A stretch of DNA of 6,417 nucleotides from an uncultured Prevotella sp. (GTDB taxonomy: Bacteria > Bacteroidota > Bacteroidia > Bacteroidales > Bacteroidaceae), in NCBI GenBank assembly GCA_934230965.1, contig CAKQFW010000120.1, positions 1-6,417 of the forward strand, written 5' to 3'. Positions within the stretch are counted from its first letter, which is position 1, and each line of letters begins with the position of its first letter. Below the pieces are notes generated by a model. The model did not search any database, had not been told where the DNA came from, and saw nothing but the letters and a program-made list of their open reading frames with translations. The translations under genes were made by a program, and so were the position numbers. This document shows positions 1 to 5,506 of this stretch, in pieces.

Positions 1-1076
1 TGGAGGGTGCCGACTTTCGTTTGCAGCCTTACGACCGCTTCTATTATTCGGCTAAGATGAAGAAGGAGATGCTCAACATCTCTGACGATGAGGTGAAGCC
101 TTATTTTAATGTAGACAGCGTGCAGATAAACGGTGTGTTCTATGCTGCCCAGCGTGTCTACGGCCTTACCTTTAAGCAGCGCAAAGACATACCTACCTAT
201 CACCCCGACATGAAGGTGTTTGAGGTGATTGACAAGAATGGCAAGCCCATTGCCCTGTTCTATAGCGACTTCTTCCGCCGTCCTACCAAGCGTGGCGGTG
301 CATGGATGAGCGCCTTTGCTAAGCAGAGTCGCCAACGTGGTCAGCTGCCCATTATATATAATGTATGCAACAATGCCAAGGCTCCTGAGGGTCAGCCGTC
401 GCTCATCACCTGGGACGAGGTGTGCACCATGTTCCACGAGTTTGGTCATGCCCTTCACGGCATCCTTTCAAATTGCCAATATAACACGCTTTCGGGCACT
501 GCTGTAGCTCGCGACTTTGTAGAGATGCCTTCACAGTTTAACGAGTCGTTTGCCAGCATCCCAGAGATATTCGACCACTTTGCACGTCACACCGAAACTG
601 GCAAGCCAATGCCTGCTGACCTGAAAGAGCGCATGCTTGAGAGCATCAACTTCCAAACCGCTTATGCCCTTGGTGAGAACCTGGCCTCTACCTGTCTCGA
701 CCTTGCTTGGCACATGATTAGTGTTGATGAGGTGCCCTCGCCCTACATGGCCAGCGCCTTTGAAAAGGAGCAACTGCACAACGTTGGTTTGCTCAATAAT
801 CAGATATTGCCGCGTTATTCTACCTCTTATTTTAACCACGTATGGGGTGGTGGTTATGCTGCTGGCTATTATAGTTATCTGTGGACCGAAGTGTTGGCCG
901 TAAACGTAGCCGACTACTTTGCTAAGCATGGCGCCCTTGATCCCGCTGTAGGTCAGGCTTTCCGCGATAAGATACTCAGTCGTGGCAATACCAAAGACCA
1001 AATGCAGATGTTCACCGACTTTACCGGAATGGAGAGCCCCGATGCCTCAGGACTGCTCAAGGCAAGAGGACTATAA
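1..1076 (+). CDS. dcp: Peptidyl-dipeptidase Dcp-like M3 metallopeptidase (C-terminal half, 5' partial)
   Basis: Zinc peptidase of family M3 that removes dipeptides from the C-termini of short peptides; a role in final peptide breakdown is inferred from the family. The frame is open from base 3 and continues off the left edge, so the TTG at base 21 is not the real start. About 357 residues are visible of a family length near 690-710. The zinc site HEFGH is encoded at 435-449. The third ligand is the glutamate of FVEMPSQ (codon 522-524), 29 residues after the first histidine, which is the family spacing. The substrate-binding segment HVWGGGYAAGYYSYLW begins at 837. The stretches TLSGT, DFVEMPSQFNE and the C-terminal RGL resemble E. 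coli Dcp more than oligopeptidase A. Whether the missing N-terminus has a secretion signal cannot be seen. The next gene, also a peptidase, lies 145 bases downstream on the same strand. Confidence 0.93.
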   Translation, partial: EGADFRLQPYDRFYYSAKMKKEMLNISDDEVKPYFNVDSVQINGVFYAAQRVYGLTFKQRKDIPTYHPDMKVFEVIDKNGKPIALFYSDFFRRPTKRGGAWMSAFAKQSRQRGQLPIIYNVCNNAKAPEGQPSLITWDEVCTMFHEFGHALHGILSNCQYNTLSGTAVARDFVEMPSQFNESFASIPEIFDHFARHTETGKPMPADLKERMLESINFQTAYALGENLASTCLDLAWHMISVDEVPSPYMASAFEKEQLHNVGLLNNQILPRYSTSYFNHVWGGGYAAGYYSYLWTEVLAVNVADYFAKHGALDPAVGQAFRDKILSRGNTKDQMQMFTDFTGMESPDASGLLKARGL

Positions 1077-1144
1077 AGGGAAAAGTTAAAAACGAAAAGT
1101 GAAAAATCCAATTGCTTTGTAAGTGAAAGGGAAAAGTGAAAAAT
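1077..1144 (+). repeat. Short A-rich direct repeats (GAAAAGTGAAAAAT type)
   Basis: The 14-mer GAAAAGTGAAAAAT occurs identically at 1094-1107 and 1131-1144. A one-mismatch relative (GAAAAGTTAAAAA) starts at 1080. The longer context AGGGAAAAGT occurs at 1077-1086 and 1128-1137. The block starts directly after the stop codon of the M3 peptidase gene. I recall similar GTGAAAA-rich stretches between genes in Bacteroidales, but could not check this. No function is evident, there is no strong hairpin, and the block does not look coding. Confidence 0.7.
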
Positions 1145-1154
1145 AACATTCACG

Positions 1155-1172
1155 ACGTTTAAAGTAAAACGT
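1155..1172. other. Small inverted repeat upstream of the M18 gene
   Basis: ACGTTT (1155-1160) and AAACGT (1167-1172) form a perfect 6-bp inverted repeat around a 6-base centre. It lies 50 bases before the M18 start codon. It could be an operator half-site pair or a chance match in AT-rich DNA. No promoter of the TAnnTTTG type is visible in this spacer; the closest is TTGCTTTG at 1112-1119, which lacks the key A. Confidence 0.3.
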
Positions 1173-1179
1173 TCATGTT

Positions 1180-1220
1180 GTGCAAACGAAAACTTGAAAC
1201 GTGCAAACGAATAGTGAAAC
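1180..1220 (+). repeat. Near-duplicate 20-21 bp direct repeat just before the M18 start
   Basis: Bases 1180-1200 and 1201-1220 are adjacent near-copies. Both begin GTGCAAACGAA and end GAAAC, and they differ by a few substitutions and one single-base length change in the middle. The second copy ends one base before the ATG of the M18 gene, so the duplication forms its immediate leader. It also supplies an in-frame GTG at 1201 that could be mistaken for the start. Confidence 0.65.
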
Positions 1221-1221
1221 T

Positions 1222-2520
1222 ATGATAAAAAGACTATTATCTTTTCTTGACGCTTCGCCAGTGAATTTCCTGGCCGTTAAAAATATTACCGACATGCTCG
1301 AGGCTGGTGGCTTCCGCCGCCTCGACCCCTGTCAGCCCATCGGCCCTGTTAATGCTGGCGACTGCTTCTTTGTTACCAAGAACCACTCGTCGGTATATGC
1401 CTTCCGCATAGGTCGTAAGCCGCTGGCCGAGGCTGGCTTCCACATGATTTGCGCCCATAGCGATTCGCCCACATTCCGCATCAAACCCAATGCCGAGATG
1501 CTGACTGAGGGCGGACTGGTAAAACTCAATACCGAGGTGTATGGTGGCCCCATCATGTCAACATGGTTCGACCGCCCACTCACCCTTGCCGGACGTGTTA
1601 TCGTGCGCAGCAATGATGTGATGCACCCCGACACGCTGCTGTTGCACATCAAACGACCGCTGTTGCAGATTAGCAACCTCGCCATTCACTTTAATCGACA
1701 GGTTAACGATGGTGTGAAGCTGAGCCGGCAGAAGGATGTGCTACCGCTCTTAGGACAGATTAAGAATGAGCTTGAAGAAGGTAATCTGCTCATCAACGTT
1801 ATTGTTGAAGAACTGAATAAGCAGCGCCCCGTGAGCCGTGAAGATATTCTCGACTTCGACCTCTATCTTGCCGATGCTACACCCGCTTGCACCTTCGGCG
1901 TGCACAACGAGTTTATCTCGTCAGGTCGACTCGACGACCTTTCGATGTGCTTCGCTGGGCTGGAGGCTCTTCTTGCTGCCCACGATACCGACACCACACA
2001 GGTGCTGGGTATCTTTGATAACGAGGAAACGGGCTCGCAGACCAAGCAAGGTGCGGGCAGCCCCTTCCTCTCGTATATGCTGCAGCGCATAGCCTTGGCA
2101 CAGAGTCATACCGAGGAAGCTTACTACCAAGCCGTAGAGCGTGCCTTCATGATTTCGGCCGACAACGCCCATGCATGGCATCCTAACTATGCAGAGAAGT
2201 ATGACCCCACGAACCATCCTATGCTGGGTGGCGGGCCGGTTATTAAGTTTAATGCGGCGCAGAAGTATGCTTCTGATGCTGCTTCGGCTGCCGTCTTTGC
2301 TGGTATATGCGAGAAGGCTGGTGTGCCCTGTCAGCGCTTTGTTAACCATAGCGACGTGGCGGGCGGAAGCACCCTTGGCAACATTCTTGCCTCGTCAATA
2401 CCTTTGTGCGGTGTAGATATGGGCAATGCCATACTGGCCATGCACAGCTGCCGCGAGACGGGTAGCGTGCGCGATCATGAATATTGTGTAAAGGTGTTTA
2501 CCGAATTTTACAATCTGTAA
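1222..2520 (+). CDS. M18 family metallo-aminopeptidase
   Basis: Complete 432-residue enzyme of family M18 (the aspartyl aminopeptidase / yeast aminopeptidase I group), which removes N-terminal residues from peptides, probably in the cytoplasm since no signal peptide is seen. The two-metal site is intact by comparison with human DNPEP: His79 in AHSDSPT, bridging Asp238 in SGRLDDL, catalytic Glu268 and ligand Glu269 in DNEETGS, Asp314 in SADNAHAWHP, and His408 in LAMHSCRE. The active-site loop NHSDVAGGSTLGN lies at about residues 375-387. Length is usual for bacterial members. I chose the ATG at 1222 because homologues begin near this point and the alternative in-frame GTG at 1201 lies inside a 20-bp direct repeat. 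No clear ribosome-binding site is seen, as is common in Bacteroidetes. Substrate preference (acidic or broad) cannot be read from the sequence. Confidence 0.95.
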   Translation: MIKRLLSFLDASPVNFLAVKNITDMLEAGGFRRLDPCQPIGPVNAGDCFFVTKNHSSVYAFRIGRKPLAEAGFHMICAHSDSPTFRIKPNAEMLTEGGLVKLNTEVYGGPIMSTWFDRPLTLAGRVIVRSNDVMHPDTLLLHIKRPLLQISNLAIHFNRQVNDGVKLSRQKDVLPLLGQIKNELEEGNLLINVIVEELNKQRPVSREDILDFDLYLADATPACTFGVHNEFISSGRLDDLSMCFAGLEALLAAHDTDTTQVLGIFDNEETGSQTKQGAGSPFLSYMLQRIALAQSHTEEAYYQAVERAFMISADNAHAWHPNYAEKYDPTNHPMLGGGPVIKFNAAQKYASDAASAAVFAGICEKAGVPCQRFVNHSDVAGGSTLGNILASSIPLCGVDMGNAILAMHSCRETGSVRDHEYCVKVFTEFYNL

Positions 2521-2543
2521 GCTTGTAGTGGCTTTTCAAGCTT
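2519..2543 (+). other. Inverted repeat overlapping the M18 stop codon
   Basis: AAGCTTG (2519-2525) and CAAGCTT (2537-2543) form a perfect 7-bp stem with an 11-base loop, starting in the last two bases of the stop codon. A competing pairing, TTGTAG (2523-2528) with CTACAA (2554-2559), would exclude it. No T-run follows, so it is a weak terminator candidate. It may help protect the mRNA 3' end. Confidence 0.35.
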
Positions 2544-2564
2544 TGTGATAAACCTACAACAGGC

Positions 2565-2642
2565 ACAATAAAAGGACAACAGAAACAACATTGTTTTTAC
2601 TCGATTGAATGAAACATGTTGTTCTTGTTGTCCTTTTGTTGT
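2565..2642. terminator. Long hairpin, probable bidirectional terminator between converging genes
   Basis: Bases 2565-2591 pair with 2616-2642. In the plus-strand RNA this gives 27 positions with 24 Watson-Crick pairs, two G-U pairs and a single A-C mismatch, around a 24-base loop. The core is GGACAACA on the left and TGTTGTCC on the right, flanked by an A-tract before the left arm and TTTT after the right arm. That layout can stop transcription from either side. It sits between the stop of the M18 gene (2520, +) and the stop of the TatD gene (2783, -), where both units need an end. The stem is long but only moderately GC-rich. The call rests on structure and position only. Confidence 0.7.
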
Positions 2643-2648
2643 TATTAT

Positions 2649-2758
2649 CGTTGCTTTGTAATATTATTGTTGTTGCTTTATAATAATATTGCTGTTGCTT
2701 TATAATATTATTGCTGTCGCTTTGTAATGTTATTGTCGTTGCCTTGTTTTGTAAAAGC
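2649..2758. repeat. Tandem array of 22-bp units (four good copies plus a decayed fifth)
   Basis: Units lie at 2649-2670, 2671-2692, 2693-2714 and 2715-2736. The central 20 bases have consensus GTTGCTTTRTAATATTATTG, with a pyrimidine at each end. Units 2 and 3 differ at a single position; the others differ from each other at about three. A fifth copy (2737-2758) keeps only its first third. The part of the hairpin just upstream (about 2627-2648) looks like a further diverged unit. The repeat contains AT-rich near-palindromes; AATATTATT in units 1 and 3 is the reverse complement of AATAATATT in unit 2. The unit length is not a multiple of three, so open frames across it on either strand are not conserved coding. 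It lies in the untranslated space downstream of both flanking genes. Confidence 0.9.
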
Positions 2759-2769
2759 AATATTTACAA
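2749..2769 (-). other. Small AT-rich hairpin downstream of the TatD gene
   Basis: TTGTAAA (2749-2755) and TTTACAA (2763-2769) form a perfect 7-bp stem with a 7-base loop, 14 bases past the TatD stop codon on the minus strand. It is AT-rich with no clear T-run after it, so at best it is a weak terminator or an mRNA 3'-end structure. Confidence 0.3.
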
Positions 2770-2782
2770 TTTATGCAACCTT

Positions 2783-3574
2783 TTAGATAGATGCTTGCGC
2801 CAACGGAAACAGTCGAAGGGCGGTTTCGGTGGTGATGCGTGCCACCTCGTCGGGGGTAACGCCATAACTGGTGGCCAGCGTGTTGATGATGTGAGGGATA
2901 AAGCTACTTTCGTTGCGCTGCCCACGTAGCGGTACGGGCGCCATATAAGGGCTGTCGGTCTCTAAAACGATGCGGTTGAGGGGCACAACGGCGGGCAAAT
3001 CTTCGCGCAAGTGACTGCTCTTAAACGTTGACACACCGCCAATGCCCAAGGCAAACTGTGGGAAAGAAAGCAACTCTAACGCCTCTTTCTGGTTGCCCGT
3101 GAAGCAATGAAACACGCCGCCAGGCAGCTGGTCGGCATAACGTCGCATGATGGCCACCATCTCGTTTTGTGCCTTTCGGCAGTGTATCATCAGCGGCAGC
3201 TGAGTTTCAACCGACCATTTCACCTGTTCTTCAAACGCCTTTAGCTGTTCGTCGGCAAAGTCGCGCGACCAGTAGTAGTCAAGTCCTACCTCGCCAATAG
3301 CAATGTAGGGGTGCGGCCCTTGCAGCATATCGTGCATGTGTTGCAGTTGTGTGGCCCAGTCGTCCTTTACCTCTTCAGGGTGCAAACCTATCATGGGGTA
3401 GGCGTAACCAGGGTATGCGTCGCACACCTTTTGTATGGTTGTAAGCGATTGGCAGTTGATGGCGGGCACAAACATCTTGCTTACGCCAGCCTCTTTTGCT
3501 CGTGCTATCACCGCGTCGCGGTCATCGTCAAATTCGGGGCCGTCGATGTGTGTGTGCGTATCAATATATAACAT
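2783..3574 (-). CDS. TatD family metal-dependent hydrolase / DNase
   Basis: Complete 263-residue TIM-barrel hydrolase of the TatD family, cytoplasmic, whose characterised members are metal-dependent 3'-5' DNases. The actual substrate here is not known. Metal-site residues are all visible: His7 and His9 in the N-terminal DTHTHID, Glu95 in AIGEVGLDYYW, His131 in MIHCRKA, His156 in FHCFTGN, and Asp207 in LETDSPYMAP. Length is typical (about 255-265). It starts with ATG 19 bases after the stop codon of the polyprenyl synthase gene and is the last gene of the apparent three-gene minus-strand operon; no separate promoter fits in that short C-rich gap. Its transcript would run into the 22-bp repeat array and the long hairpin. 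It could equally be named a YcfH- or YjjV-type TatD paralogue. Confidence 0.95.
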   Translation of the reverse strand: MLYIDTHTHIDGPEFDDDRDAVIARAKEAGVSKMFVPAINCQSLTTIQKVCDAYPGYAYPMIGLHPEEVKDDWATQLQHMHDMLQGPHPYIAIGEVGLDYYWSRDFADEQLKAFEEQVKWSVETQLPLMIHCRKAQNEMVAIMRRYADQLPGGVFHCFTGNQKEALELLSFPQFALGIGGVSTFKSSHLREDLPAVVPLNRIVLETDSPYMAPVPLRGQRNESSFIPHIINTLATSYGVTPDEVARITTETALRLFPLAQASI

Positions 3575-3593
3575 GATGGTGCGGGTGGGGGCT

Positions 3594-4568
3594 TTAATAG
3601 TTACGTTTCATCAGTTTATACACGTAGGCCGTTAGGTTCGCCTTGCGTTCAGCATCAATCTTCACAGCCTCAAGACAGGCCAAACCCTGTTTAAAGTAGT
3701 GGTCTATGCGCTCTTGTGCCAGCTTGTCGATGCCTATCTCGTTATACAAACGTGTAACGGCAGCTATCTTCTCTTGCTCGTCAAACTCGGTAGCCTCTAC
3801 CCAGCGGTGCAGCTCGGCACGCTGCTGTTCGTTGGCACGCAAGAAGGCGTTAATGAGCATGAAGGTCTTTTTGTTTGATACGATGTCGCCGCCAATGGCT
3901 TTGCCAAACACTTTTGTGTCGCCATATACATCAAGAAAATCGTCTTGCAGCTGGAAAGCCAAGCCTATCTGCTCGCCAAACTTGTAAAGCAGGTTGGCAT
4001 CTTCGGCCGAGGCGTCGGCCAGCAAGGCGCCCATCTTCAGGGCACAGGCCAGCAACACGCTGGTCTTCAGGCGTATCATCTCTATATATTCGTCTTCGCG
4101 CACGTCCATGCGGTGCTCAAAGTCCATGTCATATTGCTGACCCTCGCCAATCTCAAGTGCTGTTTCTGTAAACAGATCGAGCACGGCTTTCAGCTTGTCT
4201 TCAGGGCATTGAGCCATTTGCTGAAACGCCAGCACCAGCATGCTGTCGCCCGAAAGAATGGCAGTGTTGGCATCCCAACGTTTGTGCACCGTTTCGTGTC
4301 CGCGACGCAGGTCGGCATTGTCCATTAGGTCGTCGTGCAGCAATGTATAGTTGTGGTAGGTCTCGAGCGCGCAAGCCTGGTTCAGGATGCTTTGTGGGTT
4401 CTCCTTAAACAGGTTGTAAGCCAACAGCATGAGCACAGGGCGCATGCGCTTTCCGCCTATCGACAGCACATATTTCACTGGCTCGTAGAGCGATGCGGGT
4501 TGACGGTTGAAAGGCAACGATTTGATGGCTTCGTTTACAACACTTAATACTTCTTCTGACTTCAACAT
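3594..4568 (-). CDS. Polyprenyl diphosphate synthase, probably short chain (FPP/GGPP type)
   Basis: Complete 324-residue trans-isoprenyl diphosphate synthase that joins isopentenyl diphosphate units to an allylic diphosphate in the cytoplasm, feeding quinone side chains and cell-wall lipid carriers. Visible motifs: GGKRMRP (residues 38-44, diphosphate binding), the first Asp-rich motif DDLMD (79-83) followed by RRG (88-90), Lys168 in RLKTS, FQLQDDFLD with the second Asp-rich motif (209-213), and GGDIVSNKKT (227-235). The residue five before the first motif is Tyr74 and the fourth is Thr75, and the motif has no insertion. In this family a bulky aromatic at -5 limits chain length, so I infer a C15-C20 product rather than a long chain. 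ATG start, 35 bases after the tonB-like stop codon; second gene of the operon. Exact product is uncertain. Confidence 0.93.
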   Translation of the reverse strand: MLKSEEVLSVVNEAIKSLPFNRQPASLYEPVKYVLSIGGKRMRPVLMLLAYNLFKENPQSILNQACALETYHNYTLLHDDLMDNADLRRGHETVHKRWDANTAILSGDSMLVLAFQQMAQCPEDKLKAVLDLFTETALEIGEGQQYDMDFEHRMDVREDEYIEMIRLKTSVLLACALKMGALLADASAEDANLLYKFGEQIGLAFQLQDDFLDVYGDTKVFGKAIGGDIVSNKKTFMLINAFLRANEQQRAELHRWVEATEFDEQEKIAAVTRLYNEIGIDKLAQERIDHYFKQGLACLEAVKIDAERKANLTAYVYKLMKRNY

Positions 4569-4603
4569 GGCTATATCTTTATTTTAAGAGGATGATATGA
4601 TGT

Positions 4604-5332
4604 TTATAATTTAAATTCGATAGGGATGGCAAACATGGTGCGACAGGGCTTGTCGTTTTCAAGGCCCGGTTTCCAGGCGGGCATCAGTCGCACCACACGC
4701 AGCGCTTCGCTGTTTAGCAAGGGGTCGGCCGACTGTGCTATCTTGATGTCGCTCACCGATCCGTCTTTGTTGATGATAAACGTTACCACCACCTTGCCCT
4801 GTATTTTCTTTTGCTGAGCCAGATAGGGGTAACGCAAGGTTTTTGTTATCCATTTCATCATGGCCACCATGCCACCCGGAAATTCGGGCAACTGTTGTAC
4901 CACGCGCAGCTTCAGCGGGTTGTCGTTAGCGTCAACGGCCACGGGGGGCTGAGCCTGTGATGTCTCTGCATCGTTGTCTTTTGTGTCCTCAGCACCATCG
5001 GTAGCGGTGCCATCGGCTGTGCGCAATTGGTTTATCGTGTTCAGTTTCTCGGCCTCTTGCTTCACCTCGTCTACCACATTTATCTTGGTGGGCGTTTGTT
5101 TGGCAGGTGCGGCCGATGGCGTAGCGGCTATCATGTCGTTGCGGTTGATGGCTGGCATCAGGTCGACATCTTGTATAAGGTCGTCAATAGGCACCTCTTT
5201 GTCGTCGGTTTGACGAGGAGAGGTGTAGTCGATGGCTACATAAAATGTGGCCATCACCACCACCAGCGCCAACAAAAACCATAGTGGGCGCTGTGGCTCA
5301 AGACGTGCCTTGTCTGACTTTTTATTTTCCAC
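4604..5332 (-). CDS. TonB-family energy transducer protein
   Basis: Complete 242-residue protein, first gene of the minus-strand operon. Layout: a short charged cytoplasmic N-terminus (1-15), one membrane segment (about 16-35), a periplasmic linker (36-147) and a TonB C-terminal domain (about 148-242). The domain carries the Bacteroidetes-type landmarks LPEFPGG (148-154), RYPYLAQQ, IQGKVVVTFIINKDGSV, EALRVV and MPAWKPG. By family, it passes energy from the inner-membrane proton gradient to outer-membrane TonB-dependent receptors. The linker is rich in Ala, Thr, Asp and Glu and has few prolines, unlike the Pro-Glu/Pro-Lys spacer of enterobacterial TonB. Translation appears to start at GTG (5330-5332); an in-frame stop lies three codons upstream and the next ATG is inside the membrane segment. 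ExbB/ExbD partners and receptors are not in the window, so the receptor served is unknown. Confidence 0.9.
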   Translation of the reverse strand: MENKKSDKARLEPQRPLWFLLALVVVMATFYVAIDYTSPRQTDDKEVPIDDLIQDVDLMPAINRNDMIAATPSAAPAKQTPTKINVVDEVKQEAEKLNTINQLRTADGTATDGAEDTKDNDAETSQAQPPVAVDANDNPLKLRVVQQLPEFPGGMVAMMKWITKTLRYPYLAQQKKIQGKVVVTFIINKDGSVSDIKIAQSADPLLNSEALRVVRLMPAWKPGLENDKPCRTMFAIPIEFKL

Positions 5333-5438
5333 CTTATACTAAACCTGTTTGTTTTTTCGTTATTCTATTGTCTAAGCCTGTGGGCCTTGCGCCTTGTGCA
5401 TAGGATAAAGCGCACAAAGTGCGACCTTGAAGGCATTT
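5333..5438 (-). promoter_or_regulatory. Leader of the tonB-like operon with mutually exclusive hairpins
   Basis: If transcription starts about 7 bases past the minus-strand -7 box, the untranslated leader is roughly 100 bases. It contains CGCAC (5411-5415) pairing with GTGCG (5419-5423) around three bases. It also contains TTGTGC (5394-5399), which can pair with GCACAA (5412-5417). The two stems share 5412-5415 and cannot form together. This resembles a switchable leader but both stems are short, and no ligand-binding riboswitch class is recognised. Confidence 0.3.
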
Positions 5439-5444
5439 CATTTA

Positions 5445-5452
5445 CAAAATTA
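5445..5452 (-). promoter_or_regulatory. Bacteroidetes -7 promoter element for the tonB-like operon
   Basis: Read on the minus strand these bases are TAATTTTG, a full match to the Bacteroidetes -7 consensus TAnnTTTG. The element faces the tonB-like gene and lies 112 bases upstream of its GTG. No good TTG is seen at the -33 position. Confidence 0.5.
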
Positions 5453-5475
5453 GCACAGATATTTTAAAAAAGCAG

Positions 5476-5483
5476 TATCTTTG
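5476..5483 (+). promoter_or_regulatory. Bacteroidetes -7 promoter element for porQ
   Basis: TATCTTTG matches the Bacteroidetes -7 consensus TAnnTTTG exactly and ends 23 bases before the porQ ATG, giving a short leader. The -33 region is poor: the nearest candidate is TTAG at 5450-5453, with a slightly long spacing of 22. Confidence 0.7.
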
Positions 5484-5506
5484 CCAAATAAATTTGACAC
5501 ATTGGG

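Noticed and set aside
21..23. TTG as start codon of the first gene
   Set aside because: The frame is open back to base 3 and the encoded residues upstream continue the M3 family sequence, so the gene starts before the window.
531..1001. 156-residue minus-strand open frame
   Set aside because: It lies wholly antisense to the M3 peptidase, whose frame has clear catalytic motifs. The antisense translation shows no recognisable domain.
1921..2349. 142-residue minus-strand open frame
   Set aside because: Antisense shadow of the conserved M18 catalytic region, with no recognisable domain.
2565..2642. Insertion-sequence or MITE ends
   Set aside because: The arms enclose only 24 bases, there is no flanking target duplication, and position and flanking A- and T-tracts fit a terminator better.
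2649..2736. CRISPR array
   Set aside because: The units are contiguous with no spacers between them, and no cas gene is present.
2554..2760. 68-residue minus-strand open frame rich in Asn, Gln, Thr and Tyr across the repeat array
   Set aside because: It is a by-product of the 22-bp repeat and hairpin. The unit length is not divisible by three, so each unit is read in a different frame, and there is no protein-like pattern or start signal.
3945..4328. 127-residue plus-strand open frame
   Set aside because: Antisense shadow of the polyprenyl synthase, whose Asp-rich motifs confirm the minus strand as coding.
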